Assembly: GCA_007922225.1 (NCBI GenBank)
Contig: ML679966.1
Coordinates: 34,910,793-34,974,792 of the forward strand
Reading direction: 5' to 3'
Length of the DNA: 64,000 bases
From: Emydura subglobosa
Taxonomy: Eukaryota; Chordata; Testudines; Chelidae
Shown: positions 11,399 through 22,402 of the stretch, in pieces
How positions within the stretch are numbered: the stretch's first letter is position 1
Layout: each line of letters starts with the position of its first letter
The notes under the pieces: generated by a model
Told to the model about the DNA's origin: nothing
The model's database searches: none
What the model saw: only the letters and a program-made list of their open reading frames with translations
Position numbers and translations under genes: made by a program

Positions 11399-11894
11399 TG
11401 TCTAATCACAGGGCGACTGGTCCTTTTAAGGGGCAGGACTAAGGAAGGTGAGGTGATGGATTAATTGACACCTGGGTCTTATAGAATGGACCAAGAGCAA
11501 GATCAGTCTGGAGTTGGATCCAAAGGGAGCAATCAAGCTCCTGTGTGCGGCCCTGAGCCTGGCTCTGCAAGGAAAAGGGTACTTCTCCAGGGTAACCAGC
11601 CTGGGGACCCAGAACTGGGAAGGACACAAGGACACAAGAAAGGGGCTGGGAACAGGGCACAGAGGATGGACTAAAGAAAATCCCAAGGACAGAGGGACCT
11701 TTTCGTTTGGTTGGGACTTTTTAGTTTGGACTCTTGGTACCCAAGAAGGGGTTATGTTTGTTGTGACTTGGCCAGAGGGCTACGCTACATCTCCAGCACA
11801 GACTGGTGTCTGGGAAGCTGAGGAGACCAACCTCGAAGAAGAAAACTGGCAGGGAGTGCCAGCTGCACCAAGAGATAGCCACACCTCTATGACA
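11399..11894 (+). mobile_element. Long terminal repeat with tRNA-Leu-type downstream primer site
   Basis: It begins TGTCTAATCACAGGGCGACT and GGTCCTTTTAAGGGG, the same start as the solo LTR at 16576 (TGTCTCAGGGCAACTGGCCC), and ends CTATGACA just before a primer-site-like sequence. A TATA-like CTTATAGAAT lies near 11478. The body differs from the 16576 copy beyond the first 45 bases, so the two are related but distinct subfamilies. No 3' partner LTR is seen. The right boundary is set by the primer site. Confidence 0.6.
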
Positions 11895-11897
11895 AGT

Positions 11898-11915
11898 TGA
11901 TACTAGAAGTGGGAT
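11898..11915 (+). promoter_or_regulatory. Degenerate primer-binding site, tRNA-Leu type
   Basis: TGATACTAGAAGTGGGAT matches 14 of 18 bases of the complement of a vertebrate tRNA-Leu 3' end as I remember it, and it sits four bases after an LTR-like CA end. Leu-primed elements include ERV-L and some Ty3/Gypsy lineages. Confidence 0.6.
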
Positions 11916-11993
11916 CACTCCCATCAAGGAGGGATTAAGGGGCAGGGGTAGAGATGCTTCCTTTAGCTGGGAAATCTCCACCTTCCCAGGCAG

Positions 11994-12320
11994 ATGTATG
12001 TGGGGTGGGATGGGATGGGTTTGATGAACCCCTTTCTAGCACAAGGGAAAGGAATGGAAGATATTCTCTGCGGGTTGGTGGCACAAGAAAAGCAGACAGA
12101 GGCAATCATCCTGAAGCTGTTGGAGAGCCAACAAAAACAGCACTGGCATGGTGTGCCCCTGCACAGGCCAGGGAGAAATGGCCTGGTGTGTTTTAGGTGA
12201 AGAAAGATGGAGCACATAAGAAGGGCCTCCCCATGAAGAGCAATGGATAAGTCCATGAGGATGGAATGTTTCTCATGTGGGAAGATAAGATACATTAAAA
12301 GGCTCTTCCCACTAAGAGCT
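11994..12320 (+). pseudogene. Internally deleted gag: helical N-terminus joined to two zinc-knuckle remnants
   Basis: One frame reads a helical, glutamine-rich segment (LVAQEKQTEAIILKLLESQQ) about 150 bases after the primer site, then directly VCFR, a stop at 12198-12200, and KMEHIRRASP. In the same frame 12267-12311 reads CFSCGKIRYIKRLFP. Both fit the C-x2-C-x4-H-x4-C nucleocapsid knuckle. In the first, the second Cys position is a stop and the last Cys is Ser. In the second, His is Tyr and the last Cys is Phe. First-Cys spacing is 26 codons. The capsid that should lie between helix and knuckles is absent, so this copy has an internal deletion. It is dead. A 180-codon frame on the opposite strand is a shadow. 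Confidence 0.68.
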
Positions 12321-12766
12321 TGAACTTTGTGGAAAAGGACTGTAGCAAGGAGACAGTTAGGGACCCCAAGAACAGGGATCAGATGGTGAGTCTTGGGGTC
12401 ATAACTGTCCCCTTTGCAATTGAGGCAGATGGCAGCAGAAAGGAACCACCTTAAAGAGCACTTCAGAGATGAAAGGATCTGGAGAGCCAGATTCCTGCCC
12501 TTCACAGGCAGATAGGGACTCAGGCCAAAAAATTGAGAGGTGTGAACACAGAGGAAAAACTGTGCTGATTAAGGCTTGAACACAGAGGCAGTAGGAAGGA
12601 CAGACACTGCAGTTGTAGCAGAGATAGGAACTATGCAGTATTGGAGGGCACAACTGCGAATGGCCCAATTTCTGTAGCGGAGAGATCCCAGCTGTAGGAG
12701 GCACTCCTGAAAAGGGACCGGCAATAAAAGGACCTAGAGGAGACATGTGCTGCACATGGCAAGGTT
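12321..12766. other. Probable retroelement interior, not assigned
   Basis: Purine-rich sequence between two gag remnants. It probably contains the end of the first element and the leader of the second, but I see no protease or reverse transcriptase motif. Confidence 0.35.
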
Positions 12767-12880
12767 ATGGCAGAGGCCAAGAAGCAAGAATGGGAAGCGG
12801 TCCAGGCCAGGCTGGAAAATGAGCACTGGAGACAACAGCATGGGCTACAAAAGAGCCATGCCCCTATGACACTTATGTAG
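12767..12880 (+). pseudogene. N-terminal gag fragment of a SCAN-like Gypsy element
   Basis: A 37-codon frame from an ATG reads a charged helix (MAEAKKQEWEAVQARLENEH) then HGLQKSHAPMTLM before a stop. The helix plus a K.HAP.TL turn resembles the entry into the capsid of the same Gypsy type found at 1-980, where the capsid would follow. Here the sequence breaks off into unrelated codons. Judged by pattern only. Confidence 0.5.
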
Positions 12881-13044
12881 ATAGAATGTCTGAAACCCCT
12901 CTTTTAAAGGGAGATGTATTGAAGGAATTGGAGACATCAATGCATCTTTCATCAAAAGCAAGAATTTTTGGTTCTCTCATTAACAGGAAGATATTACTTT
13001 CAGTTACACCCTTGATCCCAACTGCAATTTTTTAATTTTTCTTG

Positions 13045-13104
13045 CTGTAACGAGGTTGAGTGGCCCTCCTTCTGACACTGACAGGGAAAAACCACTTCCC
13101 ACCC
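13045..13104 (+). repeat. Partial LTR 3' tail abutting the next LTR
   Basis: GAGTGGCCCTCCTTCTGACA and CTGACAGGGAAAAACCACT resemble the 3' terminal 55 bases of the LTR that follows (GAGTGGCCTCCCTCTGACCC at 13747, CTGACAGAGAGGAACCATT at 13767). It ends CACCC exactly where that LTR begins, giving a tail-to-head junction. Confidence 0.6.
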
Positions 13105-13797
13105 TGTAGTGGTCAGAGCCAGGCCGGGGCCGCCCTATGTGCCAGAAGCGGAGGGGCGGAACAGGAAGTATAAGAGGTGTGGCCTCCTGCTCAGTTGAGG
13201 GAGAGCTAGGGAAGGAGTCAGATGCTGCTCCCTTGCTGCTGACCCCTGAACCAGGGACCGAACTGTATCAACCCCTGCCTCTGGAGGAATACCCTGAGGA
13301 GCTGCTGGAACTTCCAGCTGCTGAGGACCCCGAGGACCCATGAGTGACAAAGCCCTACGAAGACGGAGGGGTAGGAAGTATCCCAGGGAAACCAGACATT
13401 AGTTTGGTTGTATTACTGAAACTACGGTCGGTGTGTTTTGGCAAGATCCCCACTGACCCAATGGCAGGATTCCCCACCACTGTTAGGGCCCTGGACTGGG
13501 ACCCGGTGGAGTAGGGTGGACCCAGGTCTCCCTACCCCTGATGCCAACCGCACCCCTGGGGTGGCAGCCTGCCCACCTTAGGCTGGATGGCCTGTGTTTG
13601 TTTGCTTTCTGCTCCAGCCAAGGAGCTGGGCCACAGACTGCTTTTGCCTGACTATTCGCTATTGCTCTGACCCGCCCAGAGGGCTGAGTCTGACCGTGCT
13701 AATCCTCTGAGATTGGTTCTGAGGTGCTATGTGGTGCAGCGACATGGAGTGGCCTCCCTCTGACCCTGACAGAGAGGAACCATTCAAAGCCACTACA
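13105..13797 (+). mobile_element. GC-rich long terminal repeat (693 bp)
   Basis: The ends TGTAGTGG and CCACTACA are exact 8-base inverted repeats starting TG and ending CA, the hallmark of an LTR. A TATA-like AGTATAAGAGG lies near 13168. Composition is far more GC-rich than the surroundings. The five-base flanks (CACCC, CTTGG) do not match, so no target-site duplication is visible. The frame at 13137-13343 ends in a Glu/Pro-rich stretch (PLPLEEYPEELLELPAAEDP); I treat it as chance. Probably the Gypsy-type element whose gag lies just upstream, by position only. Confidence 0.72.
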
Positions 13798-14043
13798 CTT
13801 GGCAAAATGAAAAACTGAAGAAAAATTCATTCAATCCAAAATAATTTTTCATTATGTTTTTGGGTGATTTTTACCTTTTTTAAAAAATTTAAACAAATCT
13901 AGCTACATTTCTATTCAAAACATTATTCTGAAATGAAAAGTGCTGTTCGTTCACCCAGAACTGCACTTTTCAGCAAATTTACTATTTGACTGAAAACGTT
14001 TCCCCAGCCCTACGTAAGTACCTAGAAAAGTAGAGAGAGCTAA

Positions 14044-14131
14044 TGGGCCATATTCTCAGCTGGTGTAAATCAAGATAGCTTCTTTGAAGTCAATGGAACT
14101 ACACTGATTTACACCAACTGAGAATCTGCTC
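14044..14131. repeat. Palindromic element, CAGCTGGTGTAAATCA type
   Basis: The arms ATTCTCAGCTGGTGTAAATCA and TGATTTACACCAACTGAGAAT are near-exact inverted repeats around a centre containing GAAGTCAATGGAACT. The flanking GGGCC words fit the common form of this element. Its relatives are at 27481-27552 and at the right window edge. Confidence 0.72.
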
Positions 14132-14301
14132 ACTGTTCTCAGACTGAGGTCTATCTAACTGGTGAGGCCAAGAGCACTAAGATATCTAGATCTCATGTTC
14201 TTTGCTTTATATAAGAATTTAGGTAGATGGAAGATGTGCAATTTACTTGAAAGGTCATCATCAGTATCTATTACTTATATGGCATCACTGATTTTCCATT
14301 A

Positions 14302-14375
14302 TGGGCCTGACCCAAAGTCCATTGAAGTCAATGGAAAGAAACTCACTGAGGTCAATGGACTTTGGGGCAGGCCTG
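14302..14375. repeat. Palindromic element, CCAAAGTCCATTGA type
   Basis: CCAAAGTCCATTGA at 14311 and TCAATGGACTTTGG at 14352 are exact 14-base inverted arms around AGTCAATGGAAAGAAACTCA. Same family as 50282-50352. Non-coding MITE-like unit. Confidence 0.72.
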
Positions 14376-16370
14376 AAGTTAGAGATGGTTTAACAGTTGT
14401 ATACTTCTACCATAGGTAAAGCTGTAGTCTCTCTATTTCCAAGGGTTGTGTTTACTAGTTTAATTAAACTGTGAAGCACAAAAAATAGGAGTTTGTCACT
14501 TTTAATGCCATATGGCCCAGCTTTCTGCATTACCAATGTATGTAATACAACTAAACACACATAGTTGGAAATGTAAGTTGCATCCTGAAGGGAACAAGCA
14601 TTTCCAATACCTATAAGAACCACCAGCCTGGCAGACAAGAAACCACACAAGAAAAGTACAGATCAGTAAATATCTGCATTCTCCACAGAAAGAGAGCCAG
14701 CCAGGTTCACAAGATCCTTGTATAAAATGTATGGTACTTATAGGAACCACAACAGATAGAAACAATTATTAACTTTAGGTATGCTGGCGGTTGGAAGAGT
14801 ATCCTGTTTATTTTTGGTAAAACTAGGGAGCTATGCATTTTCTGTGGCTGCCAAGTGTTCTGTTTATTAAAGTGTACCTATCTGTTTGTACTGTCTTTAC
14901 TCAGATTGCAATGATAATGACTGCTGTGTGGAAAACTGACCACCATCAGAAGAAACACCACCTTCTTGGAAGTTCTTTCTGTGGTCCATTCTCAGTCCTG
15001 GTACTTAACGAAAGGGAACAACTAATGGCAAGTAGAATATAAGACACTACTATATGTGGTCTTCTAAGCCTGGCACAATCACCAAATTCTTTTGCCAGAT
15101 TTTGAAAAAAGCACTTTCCAAAACCAACATTTTCAGGGTGTTCCACTACTCTTAAAATAGCTGACTTTCTAGCATGAAAATCCAAAAGGAAAAAATTTAA
15201 AGCTGACAGGTTTATGAAAACAACAATGTAAAACGTGTAGGACACAATAAAGCCTTGTACTTTCACTGCTCCTCTGCATTCAGACATAATCAGTGAACCT
15301 AGATTAAATCAGTTTAGTGACCTCAGGCAAGTCCCAAAGGGAATTCAGTCTACATATCACCAGCAGTCTGGCTTTTGCACAATTTAAAGCATCTGGACCT
15401 CATCTTCGCCCAGAAGCTAACATGTAATCTGAATTATCTGCCACTCACAAAGAAGACAGCTCCTCTGAATCAAGGATGAACTTATTATTAGGTCTATGTA
15501 CAGAAGCTTGTAATACAGAAGTTTTCATCATATCGTAATAGGTTGGTTGGCAAATTACAGTTCTAAGTGCAGCTTATCTCTAAATATTTACCAACTTAAC
15601 AGGACACTGTCAACTTTAAAAAAAAAAACCACACACACTTCTGTCTGAAATTTTTTTTTTATCTCTTCTCATAAGTGACACAGTCTCTATAACTGTAAGA
15701 TATGGAGAAAAAATATTTTCTCTGCTTTTTCAATTTGTTGACTTGGTGGATTTTACAGCACTTTGTGTATAATCAGCTCTACTGCTTCTCCTATACAGTC
15801 AATTTCCTCTGTTAATTGTGTGGGGGAAAATGTTTTTAAAAATAGAAAATATATGACTGTAAAAAAAATCACAAAAATTGGCAGGGGATGTGAAGTACAA
15901 TGTAGTACTTTCAACTTTTTTTTTTTTTTTAAACAATTAACTAGGTAACTGAAAGCGTCACTTTAAATGTAAAATAAGGAACCAATTCTGCAAGTTACTC
16001 TGAATACAGGGAAAGGTCCACATGCAAGGAGTCATTTGTAATTTACAAAAAGTACCTTGTTTTCAGAGATTAATTCATAATTTATGTTGTTAAATGACTA
16101 CCGGCTTCTTGATTTTCTATATCCCCCCATAATCTTCCAACCCTAATCTTCTATGAGTCTATGAAATCTTCATAATTTCCTAGAGCTCATTCTACATGCC
16201 CTAACGCTAAGAACGCTGATGTACCTTTTAATAATAGTTAACTACTGTAGAGAAGGATGCTGTAATTTTAGTCACACAGACATTCACCCTTATGGCATTT
16301 ATATTCTCCTTCTTCAGTATCACAGGAAGGGGACTGCTTCATTTTACTGCTAAGTTCATGAGCAAGATAG
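14376..16370. other. No recognisable feature
   Basis: AT-rich sequence with homopolymer runs (A near 15618, T near 15651 and 15918). Minus-strand frames at 14390-14765 and 14946-15287 look like chance. No repeat family recognised. Confidence 0.5.
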
Positions 16371-16560
16371 AGGAATTTGGAAAGAAGGAAGAAGGGAGAA
16401 AAAAGAAAAAGCAGGAATGAAGAAGTGGGAGGGGTTGGAGAAGCAAAAAAGTGAGAAATTAACAGAAACAGAGGGAAGGTCAGGAGGAAAGCAGATATAA
16501 TCAATAAAGGGCAAAGAAGTAGAAAAGAAGAAATATGGAAGTGCAAAAAAAAGTGAAGCA
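16371..16560 (+). repeat. GA-rich low-complexity tract
   Basis: About 190 bases almost entirely of A and G on + (GAAAGAAGGAAGAAGGGAGA and similar). It creates Ser/Phe/Leu-rich frames on the minus strand that are not genes. It directly precedes the solo LTR. Confidence 0.75.
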
Positions 16561-16575
16561 GAGAATGTAGGTGCA

Positions 16576-17332
16576 TGTCTCAGGGCAACTGGCCCTTTTA
16601 AGGGGAATGAGGGCCTAGTCTGCCCGTGAATGCCGTCTGGAGGCCCACTTGGGGGTAACTGACTGGCCAGATGGTAATTTAAAGGTTGATTGGTAAACAA
16701 GCACCAGGACCTCATAAAAAGGTTACCTGAGCGTAGGTAAGATAGATACTCTCAGGCAAGAGGTGATTTTAGACTGAAGACTCTCATAGAGAGAAGATGT
16801 TCTCCTGGAGACGGGAGTTCTCAGGAAAGCTCACTGAGGAAGGAGCCTAGAAGGAGATACCTAAGAAGAAAGCTACAGTTGGTAGGCCACAAGGAAGGAC
16901 CCAGTGGCAGGATGCCCAGCATGTCAGGAACCACGGGGGTTTTCCTGGAAAAAGAGCTACAGTTGGCTTCCCCTGGGGAACTAGGGAAGAATTCTTCCCA
17001 GACAGCAGCAAGAGACTGGATGCCAGGAAAATGACCTGAGTCAAGAGAATCCTGCTAGTAGAGGGCCTGGCAGAGATGAGTAGTGGCCTCAGGATGGATC
17101 AACTACAAGTGACTCTGTCACCCAGCTAAAATGCTGGGTTGAAAGTTTTGCTTATGCTCTGTGTTGACTTTATCTGTTAATAAATGGGAACCTCCACATG
17201 GGGTGCTCTTTAGTATCTGAACGTCTTCCTGGACTTGTTTATACCCTGTGTGAGGGGAAATCAAGACAGGTCTCACCCATGGTGCCATGACTTATTGCAA
17301 GGGGGTACTCTGAGGTGGCCAGCCCTATAACA
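16576..17332 (+). mobile_element. Solo LTR with target-site duplication
   Basis: It starts TGTCTCAGGGCAACTGGCC and ends GGCCAGCCCTATAACA, imperfect inverted ends (TGT..AGGGC..TGGCC). The flanks GTGCA (16571-16575) and ATGCA (17333-17337) match at four of five bases and look like a target-site duplication. A TATA-like CTCATAAAAAGG lies near 16711 and a polyadenylation signal AATAAA at about 17180. Its first 45 bases are related to the LTR at 11399. No internal region follows, so it is a solo LTR. Confidence 0.78.
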
Positions 17333-17337
17333 ATGCA

Positions 17338-19490
17338 CCTCTAGAAAGGAAGCAAGAGGTGAATACAACTAAAGAATTTCAGAGGGGCTGGGCCAAATTA
17401 ATCACTGCTCAATCCAGCTGAATTGCCTCAAATTTTTTGCCATAAATTGCAAAGAATTACAGATAAAGATGCATGATGCCTTGTGCACGTCCAGCTCAAA
17501 AGAAAATAATCTCTAGGATAGCATAGTAATATTCTGATCTGGAAAGAGCCACAAATGCTCCTGGCTTTAACATATATGGTATATCATGGAGGAGGACTAG
17601 CTTGGGTTTGAATCTTGCATCCTATTCTGTCTGAACCCACTGCACCTGAACGGAACCCCACTGACTTCAGCATTAATGGGGTCTGCTCTGGTGGAACAGT
17701 TTGCAGTATCAGTATCTAAGGTGTAACTCAAGATATTGAGAATAGGATAGAAAAAAACCAGTCTAAAATTGTTCAAACGGTAGCAGTGAAAGAACAGTGA
17801 GTGCACACATGTACTCATGCATCTGTACAAAATAGGATTAATTTGTCAATTTTTTTTTGCTTCTTTTCCCCTAAAAAAGTGGAAATAACTAGCTTGTAAT
17901 TTTGGCACAAATCTCATTTAAACTGTTCCATTTATTCTGTGTTTTTACTGAAGTCCTGCTGATGTGAAGAATCTTTATCCTTCTTAACAAAAAGTTTACA
18001 TGAGCTTTTGCACAATACAAAATAAAAGTCTGTATCATCTGAGACTCCTCTGATGTTCTAAGCACAAATATACCTGAATACATTTTATATTACATATTTC
18101 TACATAGTGTTCTACTGTGTCATGAGAATTCCAAGGGATTTATGCCACAACTATTGTACAGCACCAAGGGGAGAAAGGAATATTGATGGAAGTTCAATAA
18201 GAAATCTTTCAAAAATGTATGCTAACTATGATAAGTAAACAGGTCAAGAGGGTCAGGTGGTCAGATATGAGATCGCCTAACAATTTTAAATGGCCAAAGA
18301 ATTAGTTTGTTACAGAATACTCTAAGGTATCAGGAAACATTTACTGAAATTTTCCCTGCTGCCATCAGGCCTATTTTCTCCTGTCTAGATAACTGCTGAT
18401 TTGAAATTTCCACTCTGTTTCTGCATTAGACCTATCATAATAAAGCAGGATTGCTTCCAATTCACTGTGGGCTAAACTGTGAAGACTGTACTCAGACAAC
18501 ATTAACAATAGCATCTATTGAAAGTTCTCCTTGACCAAGAAATAAATTTGTGGGAGAAAAAGAAAAAGAGGGTGGAGGAAACTGATTATGCCTTTAACCT
18601 GTTCTCTGGCTCCCCTTACCTCTGCATTGTTCCAGTGATGACTTCCTCAATACTTCTCATGTGTCTTTCTCTCACAAACACTTCCAAACTTTCTTTCACG
18701 CTTCCTTTTATACCTGGAAGACCCTTCCAAAATCTATTGCCAAGCCTCCACCCTCATCTCATTAAAATCACTCCTAAAGACCCATTTTGGCAGCATTACT
18801 TATATCAATGGCTTTTACACTTAATTTTTTTTAACCACCATGACTTTTGGTTACATAAAGTGACTAAACCTGTTAGCATATACCCATAACCTGTGACTCC
18901 CCCTCTCTTTTGCCTCCTTCCTGTTATTTATTTTTAGCCCAAAATGACTTCCTTTTACTTTTCCACATTTGTTGTTAGAAAAAACGGAGTAACACACATG
19001 TCTCAGCTAATAATTAGCACATGCAAGCAGGACTATGGATGATTTATGGAAGTATTACGCTTCCTATTTGTGGGTGGGCCTGGTTCAATCACCACTAAGC
19101 ATGCATGCCGCCTCTTGATGGAAGTTGTGTGTGTGTGGAGCAGCTACAAAAATGAGCTCAACAAAAAATGCACACATATTCATAGACTAATGAAGAAACA
19201 GCTATGGTTCTCCACTCTGTTATTTAGATACTGAAAATACTGGTATTGTAATGTTCAAAGCAACAAATGCTATTTTGTTTTTGTGCATCAAAACTACATA
19301 GGGCTTTCTAGATCAATATAGACTATTTAGTGCAATCTTTAGGAACACAGTGACATGAGGGTGGGGGGAATGGATACCATGTTTAGACAATGAAGAAAAC
19401 TGTCGGTGTTATAAATGTTGGATGATATGACATTGCTGTGGATCATAAGGAGTTTCTGATAACTAAAGCATGGATAATAAACATTGGACT
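17338..19490. other. Mostly featureless; one repeat-like patch
   Basis: A small piece at about 17640-17700 (CCCCACTGACTTCAGCATTA) recalls the GAAGTCAATGG elements. At 18690-18800 a pyrimidine-rich stretch (ACCCTCATCTCATTAAAATC) may be the 3' part of an old LINE. Neither is firm. The rest shows nothing. Confidence 0.4.
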
Positions 19491-19499
19491 GTGTATCTT

Positions 19500-19960
19500 G
19501 AATGGTGCCTCAAAAGGAAGTGGAAGCCAGTGTAGAATAGGTGCTCTCTGACTCAGCTCTAACCACTAAGTGGGCAGTCATAGTCTGCATTAGATAAAAC
19601 TTCCATCTGGGCTTCATGGGTAGCCCCACGTACAGCACAATGCAGCAATCCAATCTGGACATCAAAAAGCATTTGATAACCCATCACAGAGGAATGGTTG
19701 CAACTTAACATCTAGCCACAGATGAAATAAAGCTCTTTTAGCCACAGTTATTAAGTGAAAATTCAAGGAGCAGCTGTGATCCAAGAGGTCCCCCAGACTG
19801 CCCACCTCATTGACAGAATGGGCATATACCACATCAGCCATATCCTCGAGATACACTACCCATCTACACATTTTAATATTTTCTAATTTAATAGAGCCTC
19901 TTCTGGTAGGAGACATGCTTTCTAGACTTTCCAAGCTATGGGTTCTTTTAACATACACTT
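19500..19960 (-). mobile_element. L2-clade LINE reverse transcriptase fragment
   Basis: The reverse strand frame 19958-19662 reads SVNEVGSLGDLLDHSCSLNF, then TVAKRALFHLWLDVKLQPFL, and continues past a stop into a segment at about 19630 reading LDCCIVLYVGLP in another frame. That is the L2-clade RT region just after the catalytic core: LGVLLD..L, K.AFFHLR.I..L.P.L, and LDYCN.L..GLP. The element is 5' and 3' truncated, with a stop and at least one shift. An old copy. Confidence 0.7.
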
Positions 19961-21420
19961 GTAAGACTGTGCATGATACCCACTAAATGACTGTATTTAT
20001 CTTTCATAAATCTGTGGGCCCCAAGGTGCAATGTTTTATTCTAATCTTAAAGTCTGCCATTTTGAGCAATATAGAATCTTTGTAATATATGTTATTTTCA
20101 TATTGCTTACAGAAATTAGCATATCAACACCCGCAGACTGTATCCCTCTTTTCGTCTTCAAATTACTCAAATTGTAGTTGTTACGTCATAGAACTTCTGC
20201 TGTGTCACGAAGAAAATGCACTTTCCACATTTGCTTGGTGGGGGAAAAGCTGCTTGACATTAAAGGAAGAGGATTTAAATAAACTATGCGAATAGCAAAG
20301 TTAAGGCAAATGAATTATTCTTTCCCATTTGTAGCATGTACAGGAAAAGGAGGGAATAGCCCTTTCCACTCCTTAGGGCTTCTAAAAATGGAGATGGTAA
20401 AGACATACTTCACTGGATCAGTGTGGTTGTGTAGTAGTTCTCATCAAGAGAGAGTATAGGAGTGGAAACACTGGGTTTCATAAAAGAGAATTTACACCTA
20501 GCTATTAGGATAATTTACTTGGCACCTATTCATACATTTATCAACTAACTAGATTTACACAGAATAAGGTCCTGAATTGAGTTTGAATTCATGTAATATG
20601 GAAAAAGATATAAAAAGACAGCACATGCAAGCTTTAGCTTGAGAGAAAGGGAGACCACAAGAGAAGCTATGGATACCATCATCATAATAAAGAGTAGGCC
20701 ATACTGAGAAGAAAAACTGCATGTGCTTTGTAAATCTCCTATATTATAGAGTAAAACATTCCTAATAGGTAGACAGAATCACTCTTCTTCACATCATCAT
20801 ATCTTAAAAGTTTCTATATCACAATGACTCATTCATTAAGCCACATTACAATCTTTTCCCAGCTCATGCATTGTCCTCTCACAAATCTAATCTCTTTTAT
20901 CTGTTTCAGATTATTTTTGCCCCTTTCAAGTATGAACTGCAAAATATTCTACCTCCATTATACTGTTTTTCTCCTCTCAAGATTCTGAATCATTTTATCT
21001 TCTTATAATTTATACAAAAACATTTTTTTTCCCTGTACAACCTTTGCATCAATAAAGATCAGTCAGATTATTTTTTGTAAGATCCTGCTACATTCCCTTT
21101 ATTTTGAATATTTTTCTTAGTAAGAGTACTATTAAAATATAGCTAATACTATAAATGAGTAAGACTGCCGAATTCAGATGTTCACACAATTTTATTCACT
21201 AAACTCCTGAGTAAGAACAACATATGTTTTTCATTTGCTTTCATGCTACTGTATTTATTTAGCTACTCTTGTGTGGGTAAAATTCAAAGTAAAAGAGAAT
21301 GTATGGCAAGACCAGGAAGCAAATCAAGAGAACTGGATTTTTATCTGAAAATGTTCCCTTTAACATGAGTAGCTTTAATACCACCATTTCTTCATGAAAG
21401 AAAAAACACCACACATCAAA
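19961..21420. other. No recognisable feature
   Basis: AT-rich noncoding DNA between the L2 fragment and the DIRS-like element. Short frames only (20089-20295 is the longest) and no family recognised. Confidence 0.5.
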
Positions 21421-21441
21421 GCATTGACCAGGACTAACTCT

Positions 21442-21985
21442 TCAATCTTGAAGTTCTTTAAGGTTGGATTGAACTGCTTGACAAGCTAGGCACACCACTC
21501 TTAATTCTTTGACACTGATACGCAGGGTCAGTTCCTCTGGCGACCACAGGTCCTGAGTTTTGAGGTGTCTCAAGTGGGCTCCCCATCCCATGTCTGAGGC
21601 ATCAATGACCAGTGATATTGAAGGGGTAGGCCTTGCAAAGGGGATGCCCTCGCACACCGTGTCTCGGTCCAGCCACCACTGAAAAGCAAGAATCACTGCA
21701 GGTGGAATTGTGACCACTTTGTCTAATGGGTGATGACCTTGTATATATACCACTGACAGCTGGGATTGGAGGGGTCTCAATCTGACTGAAGCATGCTGTA
21801 CCACATAGGTAGAAGAGGCCATGTGACCCAGAAGCTTCAGGAAGTTCCTTGCTGTGGTGATGGGGAAAGCTCTCAGACCATTTATGAGAGCTTCGATAGC
21901 TCTGAAACAACTCTCCGGGAGGGAGGCCTTGGTCTGGGTTGAGTCGAGGACTTCCCCTATAAACTCTTATCCTTTGGACTGGCAA
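21442..21985 (-). pseudogene. DIRS RT thumb and RNase H region
   Basis: Frame 21822-21442 reads PPAVILAFQWWLDRDTV, then SLVIDASDMGWGAHL and LWSPEELTLRISVKELRVVC. The DAS..GWGAHL and S.EE..L.I...EL pattern is the RNase H domain of DIRS/Ty3-type polymerases: the first Asp and the Glu of the active site are present. The upstream frame 21985-21602 covers the linker in another phase. Ends at 21442 with a stop. Confidence 0.78.
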
Positions 21986-21989
21986 AAAA

Positions 21990-22402
21990 GTTGACTTTTG
22001 TCTGCTTATCAGGAGCTCCAGATTCTGGAAGTGGACTGAACAAGCCTCACATGTGCTTCCACAAGCTCCCTAGACTGGCCCTTGATCAACCACTACTGAG
22101 GAAAGCTGCCACCACTGCGAAGACCCATGAAGCTGCCAACAGGCCAAAAGGCAGCACCATGAACTATAATGATTGTGGCCTACTATGAATCGTAGGTATT
22201 TCCTGTGGCTTCGGAATATGGCTATGTGAAAATATGTGTCCTTCAAGTCGAGAGCAGCATACCAGTCCCCTGGATCTAGGGAAGGGATAATCAAGGATAG
22301 GGAGACCAGGTGGAACTTCAATTTCTTCATGAACTTGTGGAGGTTCTGCAGGTCTAGTATAGGCCTAAGATTCTGTTGGACTTTGGGATCATGAAGTACC
22401 AT
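21990..22402 (-). pseudogene. DIRS reverse transcriptase, catalytic motif destroyed
   Basis: Frame 22402-22070 reads LRPILDLQNLHKFMKKLKFH, IIPSLDPGDWYAALDLKDTY and FHIAIFRSHRKYLRFIVG: the RT fingers and motif A (AALDLKDTYFHI), typical of DIRS. Farther on, at about 22087-22103, the position of the YxDD box is occupied by a sequence with a one-base loss and substitutions, so neither aspartate is encoded. After it, another frame continues with LIKGQSRELVEAHV, then EFIGEVLDSTQTKASLPE. The copy cannot be active. Confidence 0.8.

Noticed and set aside
11963..12505. 180-codon minus-strand frame, the longest in the window
   Set aside because: It lies antisense to the gag remnant whose two zinc-knuckle boxes are in a + frame; its own sequence shows no family signature.
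13137..13343. 68-codon + frame ending in a Glu/Pro-rich segment
   Set aside because: It lies inside an LTR defined by exact inverted ends; the opposite strand is also open, which fits GC-rich composition.
16268..16715. Minus-strand Phe/Ser/Leu-rich frames resembling membrane proteins
   Set aside because: They are the complement of a GA-rich low-complexity tract.
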